Counted from the stretch's first letter, positions 7,897 to 16,512 are shown. The stretch: DNA of 64,000 bases from Roseiarcus sp963730555 (GCA_963730555.1 CAVSSS010000026.1:1-64000); one strand, 5' to 3'. A program made the numbers and translations. The notes: generated from the letters alone by a model not told the origin.

Positions 7897-8063
7897 GGCC
7901 GGCTCCGCATGCTGGTTGGTCCGATAGCGGCGGCTTGACGGGCGAGTTTACGCGGGCCTTTAGTGTCAGTGGGCATTGTTTCTCCCTCCGTATCTTTGCA
8001 TAAATCACAGTATGATTTGGAAGAGATTCCCGAACCGTCAATCCCACAAATTTGGGTCGAGTC

Positions 8064-8086
8064 CCCCGCTCGTGCGGGGCTTTTTT
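8064..8086 (+). terminator. intrinsic terminator
   Basis: Stem CCCCGC/GCGGGG with a TCGT loop, then T6. Its 3' half forms the start of the 154-bp repeat unit. Confidence 0.75.
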
Positions 8087-8227
8087 CTGCCGCACCATCG
8101 CGTGAGTAGTTTCCGAGGGTTGCCGCTAAGCGCCACCTACGCGCAACTGTGATGCGCGCTTAAATCCCCGCCCAAGCGCGCCCGTCTTGCCCCGCTCGAG
8201 CCCACAACTCGCGCGGGGCTTTTTTGT
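8074..8227 (+). repeat. 154-bp repeat unit, copy 1; candidate small RNA gene
   Basis: This segment recurs at 9712-9865 with about 90% identity. Inside it CGCGC..GCGCG forms a short hairpin (8137-8155). The unit ends in a strong terminator (GCCCCGC 8189-8195 / GCGGGGC 8213-8219, T6). The most variable part is the linker between the hairpins, while both hairpins are kept. It has no open frame of note. A duplicated non-coding RNA of 90-150 nt is the favoured reading; a duplicated terminator plus promoter block is the alternative. Confidence 0.5.
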
Positions 8228-8387
8228 CGGGCGGTCGGATTCCCGCGGTTCACGAACTCTCCGACGAGACACTCGGTTCTCAAGGCGTCTGCCAGGCGCT
8301 CGCGACCTTTTGGAACAAAGGGAAGCCAGCTCGAGTTTACATCGGCTGGCATTGGAACTAGCGCCAAGCGGTCGACGAGGACAGATC

Positions 8388-8702
8388 ATGAACATGGGAA
8401 CCGTGAAGTGGTTCAACCCTCAAAAGGGACATGGATACATTCATCCCGACAGCGGCGGTCCAAATATCTTTGTTCACATTTCCGCCGTGGAAAGCGCCGG
8501 CATGAACGCCCTTAAAGAGGGGCAGAGGGTCATCTTTGAGATTCAGCGAGACGAGCGGACCGGCAACGCGTCCGCAGAGTCGTTGAAAGCGCTTATGTCT
8601 GCAACGACAAGGCATCCCAATCGCCGTTTCGTCACAATGAATCCTTTCGACATCATTTCCACCTTCCTCTCATCCGCAATGTCGCCGCTGTCGCGGCCGT
8701 GA
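8388..8702 (+). CDS. cold-shock domain protein (CspA family) with C-terminal extension
   Basis: ATG 8388 gives 104 residues. Residues 1-70 are a cold-shock OB fold: GTVKWFNPQKGHGYIHPD (RNP1 KGHGYI in place of the usual KGFGFI) and NIFVHISAVE (RNP2), then LKEGQRVIFEI. It would bind single-stranded nucleic acid as an RNA chaperone. The family is usually about 70 residues, so the last 30 (ending DIISTFLSSAMSPLSRP) are extra. It follows the terminator of repeat copy 1 and lies among mobile-element genes. Confidence 0.9.
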   Translation: MNMGTVKWFNPQKGHGYIHPDSGGPNIFVHISAVESAGMNALKEGQRVIFEIQRDERTGNASAESLKALMSATTRHPNRRFVTMNPFDIISTFLSSAMSPLSRP

Positions 8703-8783
8703 TGATGGATCACAGAATGACTGCCGTGGAACGCGCTGCTCTTGGCGATCGCAGCGGCGGGGCGCTCTTCGCCTTTGGGGCCC

Positions 8784-8984
8784 CTAGGCATCTTTAGAAT
8801 CCACGACCTCCCGGTACATCGCAATCGTTTTCTTTAAGTGTATGATCCAAGCTATTGTTTTATCACGATCTCCCATGACAATCTTGCCGGACTCCAATGG
8901 CTCAAGCATAGCCTTAAGCGTCGTGATCTGCTCTTTCAATCGCTCAATGTAATAATCTGGAATGCGCGACAACTCAGCCTCCAT
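8784..8984 (-). CDS. hypothetical helical protein (66 aa)
   Basis: Starts at ATG 8984. Largely helical and charged: YYIERLKEQITTLKAMLEPL followed by DRDKTIAWIIHLKKTIAMYR. No family is recognised. Its AT-rich composition differs from its neighbours, which fits foreign origin. A two-helix adaptor or regulator is possible but not supported. Confidence 0.5.
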   Translation of the reverse strand: MEAELSRIPDYYIERLKEQITTLKAMLEPLESGKIVMGDRDKTIAWIIHLKKTIAMYREVVDSKDA

Positions 8985-9036
8985 GCTTCCCGCTAAGCAT
9001 TAGCACGGGAGATGGGGCGGCGCGATGCGCGTCAAG

Positions 9037-9078
9037 GCCCCCTGCGCTGAAAGCCCTCGGCCAACCGGGGGCTTTTTC
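9037..9078 (+). terminator. intrinsic terminator
   Basis: Stem GCCCCC/GGGGGC with a 24-nt internal loop that can itself pair (AGCCCTCGGCC), then T5. It lies downstream of no obvious gene on this strand. Confidence 0.6.
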
Positions 9079-9112
9079 TTTGGCGATTATATCTGTTACG
9101 AACCACAGCGAC

Positions 9113-9135
9113 TGCGGCTTTCGGGCCGCCCTTTT
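9113..9135 (+). terminator. intrinsic terminator
   Basis: Stem TGCGGC/GCCGCC-like with loop TTTCGG, then T5. It is the same stem-loop type as at 5969 and 6428. Confidence 0.6.
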
Positions 9136-9223
9136 TGCTGCGCGGGCTGTGATACTACCGGTCACGGCGCTACGCGGGGCGTGCGTCTAATAAATCACTT
9201 CTACAATTCCTCGCGATTTAACT

Positions 9224-9279
9224 TTAACAATTTGTTACTTGCCGTCGATCGGCTAAGGGCGTAGACGACCTGTAAAAAG
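9224..9279 (+). promoter_or_regulatory. promoter-like element, copy 2
   Basis: Second copy of the element at 4979-5035, with the dyad TAACAATTTGTTA at 9225-9237 and the same TTGCC..-TGTAAAAAG layout. It lies about 100 bp before the gene at 9378. It may be a shared promoter or operator that coordinates separate small-gene units. Confidence 0.5.
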
Positions 9280-9377
9280 CAGAAAGGCAAGGCAGTAGTG
9301 TCTGCCATGCCCTCAGATCATCGTGTCGCGCGCAATCTGAAGTCTCTTGTGAGACGGCAAGCGAGGAAGATCGGATT

Positions 9378-9638
9378 ATGAGTAGAAAATTTATCGTAAG
9401 GTCAGATAGTTATGGGGAATGCGTGTACCTCCGGATGTTTAGTCGCGGCCGATACGGTTCGAAGTTTGGCCTAGTCCGCAGCCCTGCCGAAGCAACGGCG
9501 TTTTCGTCTCGCCTTGAAGCGGGCACGAAAGCCGGACGGGCCGGCAATGTCATCATGCGCGCGTTCAACACCGTCGAGCTGGATGCGACCCCGGCCGCCA
9601 CGACGCGACCGCATATTGGCGTACGTATTACGGCGTGA
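9378..9638 (+). CDS. hypothetical protein (86 aa)
   Basis: ATG 9378 follows GAGGAAG. The protein starts MSRKFIVRSDSYGECVYLRM, is basic, and ends in a Thr/Ala-rich tail. No family is recognised. A promoter-like repeat lies upstream and the 154-bp repeat unit downstream, so it is one cassette-like unit of the 5-10 kb small-gene region. Confidence 0.5.
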   Translation: MSRKFIVRSDSYGECVYLRMFSRGRYGSKFGLVRSPAEATAFSSRLEAGTKAGRAGNVIMRAFNTVELDATPAATTRPHIGVRITA

Positions 9639-9711
9639 CTATGGACTATCGTTGAGGAGGAGGAGGCGGCGCGATGCTGAGGGCAATCGCCCCCGTGTTC
9701 GTCCCTTCGGC

Positions 9712-9865
9712 GCGGGGCTTTTTTCCTGCCGCAACATCGCGTGCGTAGTTTCCGAGGGTTGCACTGAGCGCCACCTACGCGCAACTGTGATGCGCGCTTA
9801 AATCCACGCTCAAGCGCGCTAGCTTTGCCCCGCTCGAGCCCACAACTCGCGCGGGGCTTTTTTGT
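9712..9865 (+). repeat. 154-bp repeat unit, copy 2; candidate small RNA gene
   Basis: Partner of 8074-8227, with the same order: a GCGGGGC-T6 terminator half, a conserved block ending GCGCTTAAATCC, then the terminator GCCCCGC (9827-9833) / GCGGGGC (9851-9857) with T6. Each copy is followed about 90-160 bp later by an unrelated gene (cold-shock protein; 125-aa hypothetical). Confidence 0.5.
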
Positions 9866-9950
9866 GGGTTTCCGGCCGTCGCCGCCTCGGGGGCCGGTTC
9901 CCGGCCTCAACATTTATGTTCGTTGACCGTGCCCCGCAGCAAACGCGATC

Positions 9951-10328
9951 ATGATGCGCAGTTTGGTACGGAAGCGCAGCATGAGCGCCATCACCGATCG
10001 ACGTGGCGTGTTGTACAAGTTGCCGACCGCCGGCGCCCACGCCGGGGCGGCTGCATCAACGGCCGCGACCGAAGAGCCGGACGCGATTTTTGGGCTTATA
10101 GCGGCCCACAAAGCTGCGTGGGCACAGTTCGTGGAGCTAGATGACCGCGACCACGAAACGTTTGAAGAGGGCGAACGCGCCGCGGACGCCGCGATGGCCG
10201 AGCTAATGAAAACACCGCCGACAACGCTCGCCGGAATCCGCGCCATTATTCAGTACCTCGTCGACTGGGACAACGACAGCGGTTATTACTATCTGCCGAC
10301 GCTGTTGGGCTCGCCGCTGTTGGCATAG
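9951..10328 (+). CDS. hypothetical protein (up to 125 aa)
   Basis: The conserved-looking part is FGLIAAHKAAWAQFVELDD, then an acidic helix (HETFEEGERAADAAMAELM) and a C-terminal PPTTLAGIRAIIQYLVDWD. This pattern is familiar from small orphan proteins of Hyphomicrobiales, without known function. The start may be ATG 9981 (MSAITDRRGVLYKL) instead of 9951. It is followed by a strong terminator at 10406. Confidence 0.65.
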   Translation: MMRSLVRKRSMSAITDRRGVLYKLPTAGAHAGAAASTAATEEPDAIFGLIAAHKAAWAQFVELDDRDHETFEEGERAADAAMAELMKTPPTTLAGIRAIIQYLVDWDNDSGYYYLPTLLGSPLLA

Positions 10329-10405
10329 TCGGAACAAGGATAGCGGCACGTCGTTAGGACCTAGACGGGCGCCTAATCCTGCCCCCCAGCCAAGGCGCTC
10401 GTTAG

Positions 10406-10440
10406 GCCCCGCGTCAGTTCCTTCCGGGCGCGGGGCTTTT
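10406..10440 (+). terminator. intrinsic terminator
   Basis: Perfect 8-bp stem GCCCCGCG/CGCGGGGC followed by T4. It ends the transcript of the 9951 gene. Confidence 0.8.
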
Positions 10441-10659
10441 GCGCTCTCTGCTGCGCCTTGATGACGAGCTTTGGCATGTTAAGTGCCTATCGGAAGGTCG
10501 CTCCTCGACTTACCTCCCCGGGGCACGGCCTCGCTCGGTGTTCCTCCCGTCTCTGGGCGGGGCCTTCTCGGGCGGCTTTTTCTTTGCCCCGGCATTTATA
10601 ATTCGAATTGTTTCACGTCATTTTCAAATGTCCGAGCGGGCGAGGCCGCTCCGAGCCGC

Positions 10660-11240
10660 CATCTTGACGAGCGCCAACGCGGGATGGTCGCCGCAAGGCT
10701 TGAAACCCTTGAGCACGGGGGCAACAGGCAAGATGCAAAATTGCATCTGAAACGCCGCCGATTTCTCGCGCCGCCGCTGCCGAAATGCTCAATGTCTCGC
10801 CACGCACCGTGGCCAGCGGCCCGATCAAGGGCCGCGCAATGGCGGCGGCTGGCTGGCTGCGAAACAACCGGCAAATTTGCCGGTTGATCTGAGCGCCTAT
10901 CGCGAGGACTGATCGGGCGCCTCTCCCCAGGTGAGGAGAGGTTCGTATATGCGAAACAAGGCGAACAACGTCGAGGCCGAGCGTCGGGCTTGCGAAATCA
11001 GGTTGCGCGCCGAAGCGCAAGTCCGGGTTCCTTCTCAAGGAGATCGAGAAGGCAAAAAACGTCCCAGGCCCAGGGCGTGGTCATATTGGGGAAAAAGCCG
11101 GTGGAACGGCACGACCGGCTTTTACGAGCGACAAGACTCTCGCCGATTAAGGCCTTTCGAAAGATCAATCCTCCCTCTTCCAGAAGCTCGCCGACGTTCC
11201 GGGAACAATCATTATTACAGAGACGCTAGCTTGTGCTGAA
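10660..11240 (+). pseudogene. remnant of a ParB-like / phage regulatory gene
   Basis: Three pieces in different frames read as one decayed protein. LDERQRGMVAARLETLEHG near 10662 and AAAAEMLNVSPRTVASG near 10770 resemble the region after the ParB-like domain of phage and plasmid proteins. NVEAERRACEIRLRAEAQ from 10968, then FLLKEIEKAKNVPGPG and LSKDQSSLFQKLADVPG in another frame, resemble the following helical domain. A TAA (11149-11151) replaces the Leu expected before GLSKDQSS, and at least two frameshifts separate the pieces. Family assignment is from remembered pattern only. Confidence 0.5.
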
Positions 11241-11847
11241 CTTGCTTTAGCATCTGTTCAAGCAGAGACGTCATTTCTTCAAGGGCAGCTACCTCATTCA
11301 GAGATTTTGAGCGGCGATTTTCAGTTGTTATAGGAAACGTAAATCTGCCCCTTGGATCCATTATGATTTCGATCTCTGCATTTATCTTGTTGTTGATCTC
11401 TTCGCGAAGGGAAAGAACCCGAACTGACGCCATGAATACCCCACTCCGTGTTGAGTTGTGTCCTCGTTCCGCGGGCGCAGGCCCGCTTGGTGAGCGCCCG
11501 GGCCCGTTGCCAGAGTGGACTTGCCCGGCATTTGTGGAGAGCGTTTTCGATTTTACGCTGCCCGCCCTTCGAACTGAAGCGGGCTGATGAAGTCGAGCGC
11601 CGAATGGCGGCGGACGGGATTGTAGAAGCCGTCGATGTAACGGCCGATTGCGATCGCAGCTTCGATCCGGCTCTGGAAGATGGTGCGCCAGACGAGTTCG
11701 GCCTTGAGGGTCTTGAAGAACGTCTCGACCATGGCGTTGTCGAAGCAGTTTCCCTTGCCCGACATCGAGATCGAGATGCCGTTCTTTCTCAGCTCAGCCT
11801 GGTACTCGACGGAGCAGTATTGGCTGCCACGGACGCCCTTCTGTTTG

Positions 11848-12925
11848 TCAAGCGGCGATTCGCGTGGCGTTGATTTCCTTGCGACGCTGCGTGATGAGCG
11901 TGAAGACCTCTCTGGCAAGGTAACGCTTCAGGGCTCGAATGGCGTCGAGCTTGGAATGCCCTTCGGCGAGTCGGCGAGCGACGTAGTCCTTGGTCCTCTG
12001 GTCGGTTCGCATGCGACCGATGGCGATGATGTGCAACGCGCTATTTGCGGCGCGATCTCCTCCACGATTGAGCCGATGCCTGACGGTCCTTCCGGACGAC
12101 GCTGGAACCGGGCTGACGCCGCATAGCGATGCGAAGCCGGCTTCCGAACGCAATCTTTCCGGATTGTCGCCGGCCGTAAGGAGAAGCTGGGCAGCGCCGG
12201 TATGGCCGATCGAATTGCGGGCGACGAGGTTCGGGGCCAGTTCGTCGACGATGGCGGCGATCATCGCGTCGAGATCTGCGATCTCGTCATGCAGCTCGAG
12301 GTAACGGCGGGCGAGGGATTTGAGGCCGATGCGGTAGGCAGAATCCAGATCGCGATAGGCGGTAAGATCGGGTCGCCACGAGGCCAGGGTACGGACGAGC
12401 TGCATGCGGGTGAGGCTGCGCAGTTGATCGCGCAGGCCATCAGGGGCGCAGACGATCGTGTTGTGGATCATCTGCAGGGCGATACGCCTGGCGCTCACCG
12501 CCGTCTTCCGGCAAGCCATCAGAACCCGCAGGGATTCGATCATGCCGTCCCGGCTTCGCGGCGTCACGGTCCGCTGGCCTGCAAAGGCGGCATGGGCGGC
12601 GTTCTGCGCGTCGAGATCGTCGTTCTTGCCACGCCGACGCCGATCCTGCTTGTCTGGGGTCGTGACCTCGAGGACCGTGACCTTTGCTTGTTGCATGAAG
12701 CGCAGGAGCCCTGCGCCATAGCTGCCGCTCGAACTCGATTCCGATGCGTTGCAGCTCTCCGAAGGAGCGCATCCAGGCCAGCATCTGCCGATAGCCTTGG
12801 CGGGTCGTGGCGAAACTATGAGTTCCCAGAACGCGATCCTGTTCGTCGACAATCGCTGCGACGTGAAGATCCTTATGGGTATCGACGCCGCCGACGATAC
12901 GACATACTTCTTCGATGACCGCCAT
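11848..12925 (-). pseudogene. IS110-family DEDD transposase, one-base frameshift
   Basis: The start at 12925 gives MAVIEEVCRIVGGVDTHKD (first catalytic Asp), through FATTRQGYRQMLAWM to RIGIE. The frame then slips: an extra T in GAGTTCGAGCGG near 12735 displaces the expected GIES-SGSYGAG. The other frame continues SSGSYGAGLLRFMQQAKVTV, GKNDDLDAQNAAHAAFAG and the Transposase_20 part (SLCGVSPVPASSGRTVRHRL) to 11848. With one base removed the protein would be about 358 residues, normal length. Inactive unless this is a sequencing error. Confidence 0.88.
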
Positions 12926-13208
12926 TCCCAGCCTCCAGGTTGACCCTACGTCAATGGCTTCGCCGGGACCGAATGCGTGGACAGGACAGTCACGAGACCA
13001 TTAAGGTCAGGCCCTTCTCGGGTCACAGGCATCGGCGAAGCAAAGCCTCACCGCGAGGCGTTCCCGGGCGGTCGACAGGTCCGGGGAAAGACACGGCTGG
13101 TCGATCTGAGTGTGGGTCAGACCACACCGGGCGCCTCGCGGCGCCAGTCTACCGGCGGGTCCATCTCTAGGAGAGCCAGGCCGCCCGGAAACTGGCGTTT
13201 ATCCTCTG
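12926..13208 (-). ncRNA. predicted IS110 bridge-RNA region (non-coding end)
   Basis: This is 283 bp of non-coding DNA between the element end and the transposase start. IS110-group elements express a structured bridge RNA from the non-coding end upstream of the transposase; its loops specify donor and target. The segment contains GC-rich self-complementary stretches. I did not fold it; the call rests on position and family knowledge. Confidence 0.5.
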
Positions 13209-13786
13209 ACTGTCCGCGTGGTGAATGAGCCCGACGGATGGACACCGCACGGCGACGGCCCGGCGTAGGGCCAACAACGCCAGTTCCTTATGGAGCCGGT
13301 CGCCGGCGGCCCAGCCGACGACGCGCCGAGCAAAGAGGTCAATGACGACGGCAAGGTAGAGCCAGCCCTCGCGTGTCCAGACATAGGAGATGTCGGCACC
13401 CCATTTCTGGTTCGGCCCCGCTGCGTTGAAGTCTTGATTTAAGAGGTTTGGCGCGACCGGAAAGGCGTGCAGGCTGTCGGTCGTTCGTTTGAAGCGCCGC
13501 CTCTGCCGCGCCTTCAGGGCATTCTCTCGCATCAGCCGGGCGACCCGATGACGACCGATGGTGATCCCGTCATCGCGAAGCTCGCGCGTCATGCGCGGGC
13601 TGCCGTAGGTTGCGTTCGACAGTGCAAAGGCCGAGCGAATATGGGCCAGCAGCACCATGTCCTCATGCTGTCGACGGCAGGCCGGTCGATCCTTCCTGGC
13701 AAAATAGCCGCTCTGACTGACGCCAAGAACCTTGCAGAGACGCTGGACGGGGAATTCCTTCTTCGCCGCATCGATGAGACGGAACC

Positions 13787-14083
13787 TCATCGACTTCCCT
13801 CCTTGGCGAAAAAAGTCGCGGCCCTCTTCAGGATCTCGCGTTCCTGTCGCAAGATCTCATTCTCGCGCCGCAACCGCTTCAGCTCAGCCGCCAGGTCCTC
13901 CTGCCGTTCGGGCGGCGGCGCCTCGATCTCGTGCTCGCGGCGCTTGTCGAGCCAGCGTCGCAGCGTCGAAAGGCCGACGCCGAGGTCCATGGCGATCTCC
14001 CTTTGCGTCCGACCACTCACCTCAACCAACCGAACGGCTTCGGCTTCAAATTCCTTCCCGAACCGTCGCTGCGGCTTGCCCAT
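13787..14083 (-). CDS. IS3-family transposase OrfA
   Basis: 98 residues with an HTH (GRTQREIAMDLGVGLSTLRR) followed by a leucine-zipper helix (LAAELKRLRRENEILRQERE). This is the DNA-binding subunit that fuses with OrfB by frameshifting in IS3 elements. The stop overlaps OrfB (ATGA at 13787-13790). Intact, but its partner is broken. Confidence 0.93.
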   Translation of the reverse strand: MGKPQRRFGKEFEAEAVRLVEVSGRTQREIAMDLGVGLSTLRRWLDKRREHEIEAPPPERQEDLAAELKRLRRENEILRQEREILKRAATFFAKEGSR

Positions 14084-15002
14084 GAAATGCTCCTCTTTCC
14101 TTCAGAAGAGCTCTCCACTTTCCCAAGGCAAGTCCAGAGCGTCCAAGAGCGTGGGCGTTGATCGCGTCGAAGAATTCGCGGAAGCCGTGAAGGAACCCGC
14201 CGGGCCCGAGCGCCTTATGGAAGTTGTCTCCCATTTGCTTGAAGCCCGTCAGGTCGAAGATCTCTGCCCAGTTGACTTGCTGGGTGTTCAGGTCATCGAC
14301 AATCCGAACCACGTTGTCCGCGTCGGTGATCAGGTTTTTGATGTCCTGCCCGAAGCCGACCCACTGAGGCGCAACGCTCAACGGCAGCACTCGCGGCCGG
14401 GTGGCCGTGTCGTCGAAGGTACTCAGCCCGTCTATGATTGATTTGATGTCGGCGCAGACTCGAGTCGAGATGTCGTCCCATGAGCGCGCGACAGCCGGGT
14501 CCGCCATGTGCTTGCTAAACCACGCGGTCGCGCCAGAAGAAAGCGAAGTGAATTCGTCGCCGACACTCTTCAGAGCGGTATTCAAAACTGGCACAAAAGC
14601 ATTGCCGACATAATCGCTGAAGCTCTGCATTTTCTGGCGCAGATCCAGCCACGCCGTCTGCGCCGCAATCGCGGCCAGTTGTTCTTTCTCGGTGAAATCG
14701 CGATTCTGTTCTCGATAAACGCCGTAGAATTTCAGGATCTCGGACTTGCTAAAGTTGGCAAAATCGCTAGGTAGCCCGAAAAATTCTAAGAACCGTTTTT
14801 CGTTGGCGATGCCGCCGCCTCTGCCAACCTGATTTTTGATTCCTCTCGCCGTGCGCTTTGGCGAGGCCGGTGCCTTCGACATGCGATTTTTTGCTCGCAT
14901 CGGTCAATTGCCGCAATTGGCGCGACATATCGCGGATCGGCGCAGAAAAGTGGTCAAAAACGATGGCTTCAAGGCTCAGGGCTTCATCGGCCATGCTCTA
15001 CC

Positions 15003-15149
15003 TCAAAAAGGGCGACGCGCCCGCCGCAGAACGAGCGCGTCGCGAGGGAGGGCGACGCCGAGGCCCAGGCTAAGAACTTCGGCGCCGCCCCTCGGCGAGA
15101 TGAGGATGATGTCGGCCTCACCGTCCGGCTCGACGTGAACGCTCGTCAC
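15003..15149 (-). CDS. 48-residue hypothetical, coupled
   Basis: The GTG start at 15149 overlaps the stop of the previous gene (GTGA). The peptide reads VTSVHVEPDGEADIILISPR and ends LVLRRARRPF; the tape-measure-like start follows 9 bp after its stop. Position between the two and tight coupling suggest a tail-assembly accessory gene. No family recognised. Confidence 0.5.
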   Translation of the reverse strand: MTSVHVEPDGEADIILISPRGGAEVLSLGLGVALPRDALVLRRARRPF

Positions 15150-15947
15150 TGCGCCCACGAATTCTGTGATGCGTCCGCGCCTTCCTGAGAATCAGGGTAG
15201 GTGATCCTAACTCGTGGTGTCGGATATGATGAAGAACTAGCGCGCATGCCGCGAGGCGGAAGCGGTGCGACCAAATTCGCCTTGCCGCTGAGCAGATCGC
15301 GCCACACGGGGCGAGCGGGCGTGCCCTGATTGAGACGCGCAATGCCGATTTCGAAACTTTGCCCCATAGCGCGGTCCGTTGCTCGCCACATGACGTCGCC
15401 CCACGCGAGCGCGGCCGCGTGAAGCGCGTCGCCTTCGACCTCTTTGATACGGTGTGCCCTCAGGATCGAATTCGCATCATCGAGAACAGATGAAAAGTAG
15501 CGACCGGCGTCGGGCTCAGCGATCCTACCCATGCGGCCGACGGCGAAAAATGCACGTCGAAATTCGTCGCGATGGTCGCGTAACGAAATTTCGAAGCGAC
15601 CTTGTTCTCGGGCGAGTTTTAGATCAGGGTAAGCCGCCGTGACGATCGCCAGTAGCCGGTCGAGTTCATCGGCGCTCGGCATGTCGACGGCGATCCACTT
15701 GGCGCGCTCGCGTTGAACCAAATCAAGATCGAATTTCAGCGGCTTCATGCGCGCGGCGGCGATCTCGGCCGCGATTGTGTGGCGCCGGATCTCGTCATCG
15801 ATCTCGATAATCTCGTCGACGGTCGCGGCCTGCAACAGGGTCGGGCGAAATTCTTGTAGCCGGGCTATCTCCGCCTTCGCGTTCCCGAGCGCGGCGCGCT
15901 CCAATTCGTAGGCTTCAGAGAGTTCAGAACTCGGTGCGCTCAGTCAT
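15146..15947 (-). CDS. hypothetical phage-region protein (~250 aa), start unclear
   Basis: The clear reading frame begins at TTG 15904 (MERAALGNAKAEIARLQEFR) and encodes 252 residues. It has a helical N-terminus, a central region with ALAWGDVMWRATDRAMGQSF, and a Ser/Pro-rich basic C-terminus. An ATG at 15947 overlaps the previous stop (ATGA), as elsewhere in this operon, but it is out of frame after eight codons. A one-base change near 15925 may have cost the gene its start. No family recognised. Confidence 0.45.
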
Positions 15948-16450
15948 TTGCCATCTCGCTTTCTTGCTGCGGCCATAATTTCTTCGGCCGTAAACTTCAC
16001 AAAAATTTTCGCGCCGGCCGTCACCTCGCAGGGGACCAAGCCCCGCGCCCGTTGGCCTGCGAGCACGATCAAATCGGCGGTTTCCTTGGAGGTTCGCTGC
16101 GCAGCGGCGGCGCGCGGGGCTTGCGCTTCCATCGCGGCGATCGCTTCGGCTGCGGGAACGTCAGTCTTGAATGCATAAAAGTCTGCGAGATGATTCTGTC
16201 TCGCAGCGACGGCGGATCTCAAGATTGCTGCGATGCGCGCGCGTTCGGCGAGGGCGCCCTGGCGTCGCCACTCGGCGAGTTTTTTTTCGGCGTCATCGTC
16301 GGACGGAACTCGCTGGCGCGCCGCTGCGAGGTCACGCTCCGCCTGTTCGAGCGCTCGCGCCGCCATCTCGGCGCGTTTTTCGAGGTTCGAAACCGCAGTC
16401 GCGGGCGACGGTTGCGCCCACGCCGCAAATGGATTTCGCCTCTCGACCAC
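15944..16450 (-). CDS. hypothetical coiled-coil protein (168 aa)
   Basis: Residues 20-75 form an Ala/Glu/Arg-rich coiled helix (AARALEQAERDLAAARQRVP, ERARIAAILRSAVAARQNHL). The C-terminus is globular (LIVLAGQRARGLVPCEVTAG, AKIFVKFTAEEIMAAAR). Such layouts are common for phage head or connector accessory proteins, but none is recognised here. It ends in an ATGA overlap with the downstream gene. Confidence 0.55.
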   Translation of the reverse strand: MVERRNPFAAWAQPSPATAVSNLEKRAEMAARALEQAERDLAAARQRVPSDDDAEKKLAEWRRQGALAERARIAAILRSAVAARQNHLADFYAFKTDVPAAEAIAAMEAQAPRAAAAQRTSKETADLIVLAGQRARGLVPCEVTAGAKIFVKFTAEEIMAAARKRDGK

Positions 16451-16512
16451 GTAACGCGCTCCTAATTTTCTATCGTTAAGGAGAGCGCGCTGAAACGTGA
16501 TAAATCAAAAAG

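Larger units (their letters stand above)
11831..13208 (-). mobile_element. IS110-family element nested in IS3 orfB
   Basis: This element of about 1378 bp is flanked by GT at 13209-13210 and at 11829-11830 (minus-strand reading), consistent with the dinucleotide core of IS110 recombination and the lack of inverted repeats. It holds one transposase frame (broken) and a 283-bp non-coding 5' segment. It inserted after IS3, the last event in this nest. Confidence 0.85.
11553..13790 (-). pseudogene. IS3-family transposase OrfB, split by IS110
   Basis: The N-terminal half (13790 to 13211) has the HTH_21 region (ATYGSPRMTRELRDDGI) and an integrase-core start (QKWGADISYVWTREGWLYLA with the first catalytic D). 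It stops at GLIHHADS. The C-terminal half (11828 to 11553) resumes GSQYCSVEYQAELRKNG and carries DNAMVETFFKTLKAELV with the catalytic E. If IS110 and one GT are removed, HHAD-S-GSQYCS is restored in frame. Confidence 0.92.
11516..14136 (-). mobile_element. IS3-family insertion sequence, itself split by IS110
   Basis: The ends are TGGACTTGCC with further partial match (GTGGAGAGC), flanked by GAG at 11513-11515 and 14137-14139, a 3-bp duplication. Without the nested IS110 the element is about 1.24 kb, normal for IS3. It carries orfA and a split orfB and is inserted in the tape-measure-like gene. Confidence 0.9.
11215..14994 (-). pseudogene. phage tail tape-measure-like gene: shortened, frameshifted and IS-split
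   Basis: The start at 14994 (MADEALSLEAIVFDHFSAPI, then RDMSRQLRQLTDASKKSHVE) follows GAGGT and looks like a tape-measure N-terminus. After about residue 50 (KAHGE) the frame changes and continues as GIKNQVGRGGGIANEKRFLE, consistent with an internal deletion. The frame then runs to 14137, is interrupted by IS3 (11516-14136), and rejoins exactly in frame at 11512, ending at 11215 with a coiled helix (EEMTSLLEQMLKQVQHKLA). Intact tape-measure proteins are far longer. Identification rests on motif style and the gene order after terminase. Confidence 0.6.

Noticed and set aside
11215..11433. A separate 72-residue gene
   Set aside because: Removing the IS3 element places it in frame as the C-terminus of the tape-measure-like gene; its ATG has no ribosome site.
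11990..12918. Plus-strand frames opposite the IS110 transposase
   Set aside because: Antisense shadows; the minus strand carries the DEDD and Transposase_20 motifs.
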